From NCBI GenBank assembly GCA_023392635.1, contig JAEVYS010000071.1, forward strand, positions 1 to 64,000: a stretch of 64,000 nucleotides of DNA. The letters are read 5' to 3'. Positions 21,096 through 29,518 of this stretch are shown here, in pieces (position 1 is the stretch's first letter; each line of letters begins with the position of its first letter). The translations under genes and the position numbers were made by a program. Under the pieces are notes generated by a model that worked only from the letters and a program-made list of their open reading frames with translations, was not told the origin of the DNA and did no database searches. The stretch comes from Actinomycetes bacterium. GTDB taxonomy: Bacteria > Actinomycetota > Actinomycetes > Propionibacteriales > Propionibacteriaceae.

Positions 21096-21870
21096 GTGGT
21101 GGGCGATCTGTCGGTAGGCCTCCGCCACACTCAGGACGCCGCCCTGGGCGACCCGCGAGGCCAACCGGTCCATGGTGGAGTCGGCCGAGTGGGAGTGCGT
21201 GGTGGACAGGGTGCCCGCGCCCGCCGTCATGGCCTCGAACATGGCGCCGGCCTCCCCACCACGGACCTCGCCCACGATCAGCCGCGAGAGGTTCTGGCGC
21301 AGCGCCTCGGGGATCAGGTCGGCGACGCTGAACTCGCCCACCCGCCGGCCGTCCTGCACCTCGCCCATGCCGACCCGTGACTGCAGCGCGAGCATGTTGC
21401 GGCGGTGCGGCTGGAGGTGGGTGAGGAGCTCGTAGTCGGTCTCCAGGGTCCCGAATCGCTCGTTGTGCGGGATCGCTGCGATCAGTGCGCGAAGCAGCGT
21501 GGTCTTGCCGGCGCCCTGATCGCCGGAGATGACCATGGACTTGCGCGCCAGCACGGCGGCATGGAGGAAGCGCGCAACCTCCTCGGGCATCATGCCGCCG
21601 GCAGCAAGCCTGCGCAGGTCGATGTCGGTGAGCGTGTGGTGCCTGATGGTCACGGACGGGCGGTAGCTCAACCCGAAGCCGATCGCGTGCAGCCGGAACC
21701 GGTCGCCGAGGGCGAGCGTCAGCATCGGATGCGCATCATCGAACGGGCGGGCCGGCGCCACCGACTCGCCGAGGAACCGGACGGCCTCCACCAGTTCCTC
21801 GTCGCTGTCCGCCACCGGCGGACGCTGCTCGCGGCGGCCGTCGGCGAACTGGACCACCACGGAGTCGCAG

Positions 21871-21875
21871 CCGTG
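21871..21875. other. attL core of island B
   Basis: CCGTG, repeated at 31057-31061 with different flanking bases. Left is tadA; right begins an arm (GAGATACGCATTAACCTTCT) that mirrors the arm at the other end of the island. Confidence 0.75.
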
Positions 21876-21963
21876 AGATACGCATTAACCTTCTCGGCTC
21901 GCAAGGCGTTCTGCAAAGACTGCGGAGAGGCGCGAGCCCCGCGCCCGGCCTCCTTCCCTTCCG

Positions 21964-22013
21964 TGTGACAATGACCCTGGGAAGGGATCGTTGCAGGGCC
22001 AAAAGGGCAGCGG
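21964..22013. repeat. Diverged 50-bp direct repeat, copy 1
   Basis: About 39 of 50 positions match 23361-23410, in the same orientation; the shared part includes GGGATCG.TGCA and GGCCAA.AGGGC.GCGG. The two copies flank the nuclease gene. The rest of 21876-22140 shows no gene. Confidence 0.55.
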
Positions 22014-22140
22014 CACGGGCCCGTCGGGGCCCCCTGGGGCGCATCGGCCTTGTCTTGAGGTCGGCCGCGCCGGCCGGTACAGGCCGGGCTCGCTTCCTAA
22101 GTAACGGCGCTCGGTACCGCTGTGATGCGATGCTGCTCGC

Positions 22141-23235
22141 ATGGACGTCAGGGACTGCCTCGAAGGCGTACGGACTCTCGGATATGACCCCGCACTCGGC
22201 CGACAGCAGCCAGCACTGGGCCACCTCAGACTCGTGAAGGCGGCGCTACCCGCTCACCTGCCGCCCGAGGGCTACAAGGTCCTCGTATCGGGCGCCGGGA
22301 TCTCTCTAGCCCACGTCCCATGGATCGCGGTACTCGACCCGTCCGTCACCGCCACTGCTCAGTCGGGCCTATATGTGGTCTACCTCTACTCGACCGATCT
22401 GACGCGTGTGTATCTGACCATGAACCAGGGCGTCACGGCGCACAAGGAGAATGCGCTTGCGCTCGGACTCGGCGAGACGGCTGCGGAAAGGACGGCTCTC
22501 GCTGCGCTCGCCAAGGAGACGGCTGCCATTCGTGACGAACTCGGATCGACGATTCTGGCCGGCCTTACGCACGCGATCAACCTCGGCGCCCAGCGCTATC
22601 TGGCGAGGGGGTACGAGATCGGCACGATCGCGGCGATTGAGTACGACACGGCGGCACTGCCACCGGAGGCACAGCTCAAGCAGGATCTCTACCGTTTCTT
22701 GGAGATCTACGAGGCCACGGTCGAGGTGCGAACACGGCTGACAGCGCAGAACCCGAGTTTGTACAACACCCCTGCTATCGCGAGTCCGTCTCCGGGCCCG
22801 GCCAGCATCTTCCGACCGAAGGATGCCAGCGACTACACGGCAACCGTCACGGCCCACACTCAGCATCGAACGCGGAAGCACGAAGCAGTGGTCAGGGCAT
22901 ACGGCGAGCACGCGCGGGATGCCGGGTGGACCCCGGCGACGAACGTCCACCCTCGTGATCTGGTTCTTCGCAAGGGCCAGACGGAGGTGTTGTGTGAAGT
23001 CAAGGTCGTAGGTCCGAACGCCGAGCATGCCGTCAGGGAGGCGATCGGGCAGCTATTCACGTATCGCTACTTCTACCCGACCGCCCAGCCGTCCCCACTG
23101 CTCGCGGTGTTCTCGAAGCCCGTCGGCGATGCCTTCGTCGACTTACTGGAAGCGATTGGAATCTCGTCGGTATGGGCTGAAGGCGGCGATCAATGGGGCG
23201 GTTCCCAGACAGCGAAATCTCAGGGCCTCTCGTAG
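22141..23235 (+). CDS. DUF3578 (McrB N-terminal-like) and PD-(D/E)XK nuclease fusion
   Basis: 364 residues. Residues ~30-200 resemble DUF3578, the N-terminal domain of McrB-type restriction proteins: VPWIAVLDPSVTATAQSGLY, VVYLYSTDLTRVYLTMNQGV. Residues ~245-340 form a PD-(D/E)XK nuclease-like domain: HEAVVRAYGEHARDAGW, then D273 in RDLVLRKGQ, and E286-V-K288 in EVLCEVKVV, followed by EAIGQLFTYRYF. It would be a compact modified-DNA-dependent nuclease without the GTPase motor of McrB. Target and activity are inference. Confidence 0.7.
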   Translation: MDVRDCLEGVRTLGYDPALGRQQPALGHLRLVKAALPAHLPPEGYKVLVSGAGISLAHVPWIAVLDPSVTATAQSGLYVVYLYSTDLTRVYLTMNQGVTAHKENALALGLGETAAERTALAALAKETAAIRDELGSTILAGLTHAINLGAQRYLARGYEIGTIAAIEYDTAALPPEAQLKQDLYRFLEIYEATVEVRTRLTAQNPSLYNTPAIASPSPGPASIFRPKDASDYTATVTAHTQHRTRKHEAVVRAYGEHARDAGWTPATNVHPRDLVLRKGQTEVLCEVKVVGPNAEHAVREAIGQLFTYRYFYPTAQPSPLLAVFSKPVGDAFVDLLEAIGISSVWAEGGDQWGGSQTAKSQGLS

Positions 23236-23360
23236 GCGATCCCCGAAGGTCGGACACGAGGGAGGTTTCGCGGTGGCATACCCCCTAACCTCCTAGCGGC
23301 AGGTGGCGTCGTATCACCCTCCGACCCGACGGAGCCCCCGTCTCGGCCCCTTCGGCCCTC

Positions 23361-23410
23361 TGTGGAAATGATCGCGGAGAGGGATCGCTGCAAGGCCAAG
23401 AGGGCGGCGG
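23361..23410. repeat. Diverged 50-bp direct repeat, copy 2
   Basis: Counterpart of 21964-22013. The surrounding gap (23236-23483) has no gene; it also holds a G/C hairpin-prone stretch (GGGGGGCTCCCCCCTGGGGG near 23424). Confidence 0.55.
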
Positions 23411-23483
23411 GCAGGAAACTCTTGGGGGGCTCCCCCCTGGGGGTGCCATTGGGCGGAGTCCCTGGCCGTCGTCGGCGCCGCGG

Positions 23484-24218
23484 TCAGACTTCCTCGACGT
23501 GCGCAACGCACGCGCGGTCGGTCCATCGGGCGAGGAGGCTGATCGCTGCCATGGTCTCTAGCGCCTCTTGCTCGGACGGATCGTCGAGGGCGTCATGGTG
23601 CATGGGGTTTCGGACGCCCGCGTATAGCGCCTGCCCAAGGAGCATCGCCCCGCGGTGGACGTCTTGGTAGGTCTTGCTCCCGTCGTTGTCCATCACACGT
23701 AGTCGCGGCTTTCCCGGCTGAGGGGGATCAAGGGTGAACGCCTGCGCGAACGCGTCGCCCTCGCCTATGTCTCGCCGCCCGAGCTTCCGTTGCACTTCGG
23801 CATTCAGACGAATCAGAGCCTGCCCAATAGCGGAGTTGTAAGCGCCGATGCGCCAGTACGGCGTTGCGCCCTCCCAGACCCAGGGGTGGAGTTCCCCTGC
23901 CGTGACGGGAGGCATCACGTCGCCGAGATTTTGACGCAACTCCTCGTCGCGTTCGAGCTCCGCGATGGCCTTGAGCGCGAGCCACCTCAAGTACGCGGGA
24001 CTGTTGTACCCGCTGTAGAGGCTGCGCTGCTCGGACGGGAGCACACGGCGCACCACCTGCTCGGCAACGTGCAGCCGCTTCTGCAAGTCGTCAGTAGTGA
24101 CCGGAAATGCCTTCTGGGGATGGCCGTACCGGGTCTCTTCTCCGGTGGGCACCTTCGTGGCTGCCCAGACGTAGTCGTGCAGCACCTCCAGCGCCCACGC
24201 TCGGTTGAGTTCGCCCAT
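23484..24218 (-). CDS. TIGR02391 family protein (Ymh-like, abortive-infection type)
   Basis: 244 residues. The C-terminal ~90 match the TIGR02391 pattern: DAFAQAFTLD, YQDVHRGAMLLGQALYAGVR, RNPMHHDALDDPSEQEALET, ISLLARWTD. This family includes Ymh-type proteins annotated as abortive infection; RNPMHH is reminiscent of a HEPN-like R-x4-H. The N-terminal ~120 residues are helical with no recognised domain. It lies next to the nuclease gene, tail to tail. Function as an abortive-infection effector is inferred from the family. Confidence 0.65.
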   Translation of the reverse strand: MGELNRAWALEVLHDYVWAATKVPTGEETRYGHPQKAFPVTTDDLQKRLHVAEQVVRRVLPSEQRSLYSGYNSPAYLRWLALKAIAELERDEELRQNLGDVMPPVTAGELHPWVWEGATPYWRIGAYNSAIGQALIRLNAEVQRKLGRRDIGEGDAFAQAFTLDPPQPGKPRLRVMDNDGSKTYQDVHRGAMLLGQALYAGVRNPMHHDALDDPSEQEALETMAAISLLARWTDRACVAHVEEV

Positions 24219-24336
24219 GCGGCGAGCGTATCGAGCGGCGGGGGCAGGCGGGGCCGGGCTGACAAGTCAACGGGCTCCGCCCCATGCGGCAGGCTCTCTC
24301 CGGGTTGGCCTAGAGCCCGCCGCACGGGCAAGGGCG

Positions 24337-25197
24337 TTACCTGGCGGCGGCGTTGAGCGCCCGGACCTGCTCCGGGCTCGCCTGACGCAGCGTGTTGGCT
24401 CGCCTGCTGTTCTCCCGCCGTTCGCGGAGCTCGGCCACGGTGGCGAGGGCGAGGCGGACGCCGTGGTAAGCGCCTTGTGCTGCCCGCACGAGCGCGAAGT
24501 CGGCACCCTCGCGATAGGAGTCGAGGGCTAGTTCGCGCACGGCCTTGGTCTCAGTGAGCTCGTGGTCGTTCAGGGTGGCGGTACGGGGTGAATGCGTCGG
24601 CGCGAACAGCTCGACGACGCAATGGGGCACCGCGAGGACTGGGAGAAGCTTGGCGAGTCCGCGGAGGCCCGAGGGGTCGGGCGGGCTGTCCTGCAGGTTC
24701 GCGTAGGCCGTCAGGGCGGACAGGATGGCCTCAGCTCGCTTGACCTCTCGGGAGGTGTCTGTCCTGAACGCGACGTCCCGGTCGAGGGGCTTGATGCGGT
24801 CGAGCTTGGCGGCGACCTCCACGAGTTCGCGGGCGAGTTCGTCGAATGACGGGGTCAGGTCGGCCACGGCCTTGTCGATGATCCCGGGCAGCGTCGGGCG
24901 GGCAAGCTCTGGCGCGTCCTGCGCCATGTGGCGACGGATTAGGGCGGCGGCGTCGGCCTTGGCGACACGGTCAATACCGTCGGCGACCGCCTTAGCGGCC
25001 CCGGCTTCCGGGGCGCCCCAAAGGGTGGCAGCGACCTCGCGGGCGACGGTGTCGGGTTCGGGCTGTGCTGCGAGGAGGTCCCGGGCGGCGTTGCTTGCAG
25101 ATGGCGGGGGGAGTTCGGCGAGGACGTAGGCGCGGCGAATGGCCTCAATCTGAGAGGCGGGGTTGGTTGAGAAGCTGGCGGTCTGCGGCTGGTACAT
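24337..25197 (-). CDS. Hypothetical helical protein (third gene of an island B operon)
   Basis: 286 residues, almost entirely predicted helix, Ala/Leu/Arg/Glu-rich (ARDLLAAQPEPDTVAREVAA; DELARELVEVAAKLDRIKPL). No transmembrane segment, no catalytic motif and no family recognised. It follows the 138-residue gene by 9 nt. The general look (long helical, soluble, encoded after two small proteins) would suit a scaffold- or DNA-associated protein of a mobile element, but that is only an impression. Confidence 0.6.
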   Translation of the reverse strand: MYQPQTASFSTNPASQIEAIRRAYVLAELPPPSASNAARDLLAAQPEPDTVAREVAATLWGAPEAGAAKAVADGIDRVAKADAAALIRRHMAQDAPELARPTLPGIIDKAVADLTPSFDELARELVEVAAKLDRIKPLDRDVAFRTDTSREVKRAEAILSALTAYANLQDSPPDPSGLRGLAKLLPVLAVPHCVVELFAPTHSPRTATLNDHELTETKAVRELALDSYREGADFALVRAAQGAYHGVRLALATVAELRERRENSRRANTLRQASPEQVRALNAAAR

Positions 25198-25206
25198 GAG
25201 GGGTCC

Positions 25207-25623
25207 TTATCGGTTGGAGGGGTTGGTGAGGTAGGCCGCTAGATCTGCGGCGGTCTGGGTGTGGTCTCCGAGGTGGCGCGCTAGTTCCGCCGTACTGCTC
25301 TGCGGGGGCGCCGGGGGAGTGCTGAGCGGGGTTGCGCTGGGCTCGCCCAATGCCTCGTCCATACTTCGAGGCTGCGGGTAGACGTGCCTGTACCACTCGG
25401 CGAACCTCGCCTCCGGCGTGTCAGGGTTGGCGGCGGGGGCGGTGGCGGCGTCGGCCCCAATTTGGCCCTCGATCTCGGCTCCGGTCGGCTCCGGGAGGTG
25501 CGGGCGTCCGCTCGGGTCCACGTGGGTGTCGAGTGTTCGCAACGGGAGCGCGGCCTCGAACCACGCCGCGAAACGCTCTGCGGGGGCCTTCAGGTCCGCT
25601 TCAGTCTCTGCGGTGTCGGTCAC
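25207..25623 (-). CDS. Hypothetical protein (second gene of operon)
   Basis: 138 residues, acidic and Ala/Pro-rich. It carries two similar segments, RFAAWFEAALPLRTLDTHVD near residue 18 and RFAEWYRHVYPQPRSMDEAL near 72, an internal duplication of an 'RFAxWaxxxxP' unit. Its start overlaps the stop of the 79-residue gene (ATGA). No family recognised. Confidence 0.55.
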   Translation of the reverse strand: MTDTAETEADLKAPAERFAAWFEAALPLRTLDTHVDPSGRPHLPEPTGAEIEGQIGADAATAPAANPDTPEARFAEWYRHVYPQPRSMDEALGEPSATPLSTPPAPPQSSTAELARHLGDHTQTAADLAAYLTNPSNR

Positions 25624-25859
25624 TTTGGGTCGCTCTCTGTGACCGCGGGGGCCGTGCGCGTCGAGGGCTCCAGGGGGGCGGCGAGTCCTCGCCGGACCTT
25701 CTCGTTGTGGAGGTCGAGGTAGGAGGGACGAACGCCGAGGCGGACGAGTAGCCGCTCCAGGCGAGCGTGCTGAACCTTGCGCTCACGCCGGGTCGGCTGC
25801 GGAGCGAGGAACTCGCTGGGTATGTCGGCGAGGAGGTCAAGGGGTGCGGTTGTGGTCAT
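25620..25859 (-). CDS. Hypothetical small protein (first gene of operon)
   Basis: 79 residues, MTTTAPLDLLADIPSEFLAP then a basic helix RRERKVQHARLERLLVRLGV. It heads a three-gene operon (25859 down to 24337) with tight spacing. The basic helix could bind nucleic acid; nothing more can be said. The leader region 25860-26072 holds no gene but a hairpin-prone G/C stretch near 26023-26062. Confidence 0.5.
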   Translation of the reverse strand: MTTTAPLDLLADIPSEFLAPQPTRRERKVQHARLERLLVRLGVRPSYLDLHNEKVRRGLAAPLEPSTRTAPAVTESDPK

Positions 25860-26072
25860 TGTGTCCTAGTCGTGGGGTTTGCTGATCTGGCGTGGCCGGA
25901 GCGCCGAACGGCGGAGCTCGGCGCGGGCAGCTGCGGTAGAGGGGCGTTTCGGTCATGGCGTAGAGCTCCTAAGTGTGGGAAAGAGGGCGGAGTGTCCCTT
26001 ACCTCAGAAGTCGGCCGAGAGGCCCCCGATTGCTCGCCGAGGAGCGGGGGCGGGGGTCTCTTGCGATGGGGG

Positions 26073-26177
26073 CGTGACCTTGTGACCTTAGAAAGGTCAC
26101 TCTCGTTTCTTTTATAGGAGAGAGAGACTCCTAAGAGAGAAACGAAAGTGACCTAACTACGGTCACAAGGTCACGCG
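26073..26177. repeat. 105-bp near-palindrome
   Basis: Arms 26073-26122 and 26128-26177 match at 43 of 50 positions as inverted copies; the outer 16 bp (GCGTGACCTTGTGACC) are perfect. The hexamer GTGACC/GGTCAC recurs six times. The centre is A/T and GAGA-rich. It lies upstream of the 25859 operon and of the 26724 gene. It could be a replication or single-strand origin, a multi-site operator, or a long hairpin RNA. Confidence 0.75.
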
Positions 26178-26433
26178 GCGAGCTCGGCGCCGTGCGCCTC
26201 GACGCGAATACGGGAGGCGTCCCACCTCCCGGCTCCGGCGCCACGACGGACGGCCATGCCAGGCGGGCCGGCTCAATGGTCACGCGGACAAAGACGCGGC
26301 CCAGAGGAGGTCCTGGCGGGCGTCCCGAGTCTCCGCGAACGTCTGCGGCGTCGGGCCCATGCGGCGCTCGGGCTTGACCCGGAGCGGCCTGGAGCTCGGC
26401 GCGGCGGTGTGGGGAGGGTCGTCGCCGGCTTCT
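26178..26433. other. Gap without a gene
   Basis: No coding sequence seen between the palindrome and the small Cys-rich protein gene. Confidence 0.45.
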
Positions 26434-26724
26434 CTAGCGACGACCGGGCACCGGAGGCGCGCGGCGGCCATTCTCGACGACACGGCAGTCGCGGCAGGCG
26501 CGCCCGAGGCCGTCCGGCTCGCGGGTGTCGGCGCCGAACGCCGGGACGGGCTTACCGGCGTGGCAGACGCGGCGGACCTTGAAACCGCGCGCCTTGCGCC
26601 ATTCAATCCGGGCCAGGGTCGAGGCGAGGACGAGGTCGGCCTCCTCGGGGTCCGGGAAATAGTCGGCGACGAGGCGCCGGAGGCGGGCCAGGAGAGACCG
26701 CTCCAGGTGGGCTCTATGGTGCAT
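26434..26724 (-). CDS. Hypothetical small protein with Cys/His cluster
   Basis: 96 residues. The N-terminal half is helical (LERSLLARLRRLVADYFPDP); then RRVCHAGKPVPAFG and DGLGRACRDCRVVENGRR give three Cys and a His that could hold zinc. A SD-like GGAGC precedes the ATG. No family recognised. It is followed by the palindrome, so it may be co-regulated with the 25859 operon. Confidence 0.45.
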   Translation of the reverse strand: MHHRAHLERSLLARLRRLVADYFPDPEEADLVLASTLARIEWRKARGFKVRRVCHAGKPVPAFGADTREPDGLGRACRDCRVVENGRRAPPVPGRR

Positions 26725-26999
26725 CGCAGAAGCTCCTCAGGGGGGCCGGAAAAAGGGGGCGCGGGAGGGCCCTATAAGTGGAGTCGGCCAGAAGATGCTC
26801 AGGTGCTCACGTCGAAGGCTGCAACTACGCCGGGAAGGCATCATGGCCCGCGGGCGTGCGGGGGCGGCGGGCTTGCACATCGCCCACGACGGCCCTGGGA
26901 ACGTCTGAGTTGCAGCGAGTGCGGCGGTTCGCTCCCGGGGCCCCCACGGCCCCGCCCCGGCAACCACCCGGAAGACGGTTACACCACTACGATCAGGCC

Positions 27000-27785
27000 A
27001 TGTCTAGTGACACACCGCCCCGCATCTTCATTAGCTGGTCAATGGACCTCTCCCGTGAGGTAGCCACTTCACTCAAGGAGTGGCTCCGGATGGTATTCCC
27101 GGACGTTGGGAGCTTCATGTCGGATCAAGACATCGACGCTGGCACGCTGCCGATGCACCGAGTCAAGACCGAGTTGTCGGGGTCAAGCTGCGGCATTTTG
27201 GTCGTGACGCGGCAGAATCAGGAGCGCCAGTGGCTGAATTTCGAGGCCGGGGCGATGTTCAAGGAGCTTGGGTCCGAGGTGAGCCGCGTGATCCCTCTCC
27301 TTGTGGACCTTGAAGCCGCCGATCTGCGCGGCCCTATGGGTCTCCTTCAGGCCATCCCTCTGGATGAAGCAGGGCTGATCCACAAGCTGTTGCCATCGCT
27401 GTGCCACGCATTTGGAGTAGATAAGGAACCTCGCATAAAGGTCGGGCAAGTCTTCGTCCCCTCCTTGTTAGACGGCGTGCAGGCCGCGAAGCGGCTTCAT
27501 GCAATCCCGGACGACGAGAGACCCGATGTACCGGGGATGCTGGCAGAGATTCTCAGCATTGTGCGTGCGTTGAGCAAGAAATCAACCAGCAGTGATGCGA
27601 GATGGGACACCTGGGAGGAGCGGAGGGCTCTCTCGCACCTAATACCGAACGTGACGTGGCATACCGGTCCCGACGAGGTGCCGAGCTTTGAGGACTTACG
27701 GAGGCGATTGGAGAAAGATCTTCGCGCCCAGGTGAAGGATAGAGAGCCCGAGGTCGATCGAGGTGATCCACAGCCCGAGTCATGA
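27000..27785 (+). CDS. TIR-domain protein
   Basis: 261 residues. Residues 7-140 are a TIR fold: RIFISWSMDLSREVATSLKE, the DQDIDAGTLP loop, CGILVVTRQN and WLNFEAGAMFKELG, with the conserved catalytic Glu at about 82. TIR domains of this bacterial type cleave NAD+ or make signalling nucleotides from it. The C-terminal ~120 residues have no recognised sensor. It stands alone between a 275-bp leader and a 659-bp gap; a stand-alone TIR usually needs a partner, the nearest candidate being the DUF3800 protein. Confidence 0.75.
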   Translation: MSSDTPPRIFISWSMDLSREVATSLKEWLRMVFPDVGSFMSDQDIDAGTLPMHRVKTELSGSSCGILVVTRQNQERQWLNFEAGAMFKELGSEVSRVIPLLVDLEAADLRGPMGLLQAIPLDEAGLIHKLLPSLCHAFGVDKEPRIKVGQVFVPSLLDGVQAAKRLHAIPDDERPDVPGMLAEILSIVRALSKKSTSSDARWDTWEERRALSHLIPNVTWHTGPDEVPSFEDLRRRLEKDLRAQVKDREPEVDRGDPQPES

Positions 27786-28444
27786 CAATCTGTCGGTGGT
27801 GGGCTGGCTACCCCTCGGAGCGGCACTGGATGGAGATAACGCAACCGCGACGACTTGGGCTGCAGCCCGATCACACCGCAGCTTAACTGCCGCGGTGTTC
27901 GCCCGCCCTGCGGCAGGAGCCCGCCTGGGAAACGCCGCTCGGAGGCTCCACGATGCTGAAGGTTCCGGTGACACTCGCGCAGCCTGGGCGATTTGCCAAG
28001 CCGATCACAGCGGTGCGTGACGCGCTGCAGGCAGACCACGGGCTACCGATTTACTTGGCGTAGAGCTCCAGACCGATCTGACGGGCAGCACGAACTGTCC
28101 GCGCAGCGATTCACATGACGAGGGGGGAGCTTCGTCACGCTGGGGCCAACGCAAACTTCTTGTTGTCATCGACCGCATCCGCGTCCATTCTTCCAACGTG
28201 CGCTCCGGTGGCGGACGTGGCTGAGGTGGCGCCCGGCCCGAGCTGAACTGTTGCCACGGGCTACGGGCATCCACTCAGTGAAGCCACCACCACCCGAGCC
28301 GGACGACCTAGCATCGAGCCCAACATGGGGAACTTGGGACGTCTGCTTGCTCGCATCGCAGGTTCACCCGCGTGTCTGCCTGAGAGCCTCAGTCGGGCCC
28401 GATCCCTCAGGCAGGTCTCCGATATCTTCTCCCTTGTGACTCTC
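27786..28444. other. 659-bp gap
   Basis: No recognised gene. A 36-codon frame at 27953-28063 (MLKVPVTLAQPGRFAKPITA...) looks protein-like and may be a small gene or the tip of a lost one. The rest is unremarkable. Confidence 0.4.
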
Positions 28445-29212
28445 ATGGCATATGTGGACGAAACAGGCGACACCGGAGATCCCGCCGCCAGACAAGGCGC
28501 TTCGAGCTGCTATGCGCTTGGATGCGTCTTGGTCAAGCTAGACGATTGGCCCTCCGCCTTCGACGAGCTAATCCGGTTCCGCCAGGGCCTTCGCAACTCC
28601 TTCGGAATCCCGATGCGGGCCGAGCTAAAGGCGAACTACCTGATTAGGAACAGCGGTTCATTGCGGACCCTGGGGATCGCCCCGAGCCAGCGGCAGTACA
28701 TCTACCGGGAGAGCCTTCGAGTGCTGCAGCGACTCCCTGCCCGAGCGTTTGGAATCGTAACCGATAAGCGGCGAGTGGGTGTTTCCGGGCAGGACTGTTT
28801 CGACTTGACCTGGGAGATGCTCTTGCAGCGTCTGGAGCGGACCTGCACGCGAGAAGGCACTTCGGTGATAATCACTCACGATGCCGGCGAGAACGATGCG
28901 GTCAGGCGTCAAGTGCGCAAGGCTCGACGGCACCTGACCGCCGGGTCCGCTCGCGGCACAGGCATCCTGCATAACAATCTTGACAAGGTCATCGACGATC
29001 CTGTCGCCCGCGATTCGCGGCAGTCATACTTGATTCAGTTGGCAGACATGGTTGCATACGCGGGTTGGAGGACCTACCTAGCTCCGGGTCGAGCCGTCGC
29101 GCAGGTTGTGCCTCAGAGCACGTGGAACCACATTGGCCCCGCAACGCACACCGCCGTGAACTCGTTCAGCTTGAATGGCTCCGTGCCCGGGGTCGTCCTC
29201 AGGACAAGATAA
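28445..29212 (+). CDS. DUF3800 domain protein
   Basis: 255 residues from MAYVDETGDTGDPA. The opening Asp-Glu pair (YVDETG), the later conserved acidic residues (AFGIVTDKRR; VIITHDAGENDAVRRQ) and QSYLIQLADMVAYA near the end are the DUF3800 pattern, an RNase H-like fold seen often on mobile elements and in defence neighbourhoods. The catalytic acidic residues appear intact. A frame extension upstream to 28325 is open, but starting at the conserved YVDETG is normal for the family. Confidence 0.75.
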   Translation: MAYVDETGDTGDPAARQGASSCYALGCVLVKLDDWPSAFDELIRFRQGLRNSFGIPMRAELKANYLIRNSGSLRTLGIAPSQRQYIYRESLRVLQRLPARAFGIVTDKRRVGVSGQDCFDLTWEMLLQRLERTCTREGTSVIITHDAGENDAVRRQVRKARRHLTAGSARGTGILHNNLDKVIDDPVARDSRQSYLIQLADMVAYAGWRTYLAPGRAVAQVVPQSTWNHIGPATHTAVNSFSLNGSVPGVVLRTR

Positions 29213-29214
29213 AA

Positions 29215-29238
29215 GCCTCCCAGGTGGAACTGGGAGGC
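29215..29238 (-). terminator. Rho-independent terminator for the island B recombinase
   Basis: Perfect 9-bp stem GCCTCCCAG / CTGGGAGGC with a 6-nt loop. On the minus strand the stem is followed by TTTTAT, so it terminates transcripts coming from the recombinase gene. The rest of 29213-29518 has no gene. Confidence 0.75.
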
Positions 29239-29518
29239 GGGAAGCGCCTAGCCAAGCCACAGGGCGAGGTTGAGCACTTGCCTACAGCGTAGTCCAATTC
29301 CATGCTCACCGCCGGCTTGTAAGCAGTTCCTGGGTGTCTCCGTGCCCATACGCCGCCCTTGACTTTCGCTAGCACGGCAGCTTGTCGCGGCGGTTGAGGA
29401 GGGAGCAGCGGGCGGGGCCTCTGCCCCAATCGCACCTGCAAGTGGCGCAGTGCACGAGCCAAGATCCAACGTCAACCGGAGAGGCCATACTCTCTCACCG
29501 ATAGGGTTGCGATCAGCC

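Larger units (their letters stand above)
21066..21875 (-). pseudogene. tadA: tadA middle fragment (codons ~133-393)
   Basis: Contains the catalytic heart of the TadA/CpaF secretion ATPase: Walker A SGDQGAGKTTLLRAL, an Asp/Glu box (FGTLETDYELLTHLQPHRRN) and Walker B/His box LIVGEVRGGEAGAMFEAM with STTHSHSADSTMDRL. It begins at the CCGTG core of island B (21871-21875), with CDSVVVQFADGRREQ just after, and runs to the GTGGAT core of island A (21090-21095). The last 8 codons plus stop are island A DNA. It lacks its native start and both end domains, so it cannot make a working TadA. Confidence 0.9.

Noticed and set aside
28005..28274. Minus-strand frame upstream of the DUF3800 gene
   Set aside because: Biased composition, no ribosome binding site and no family; treated as intergenic.
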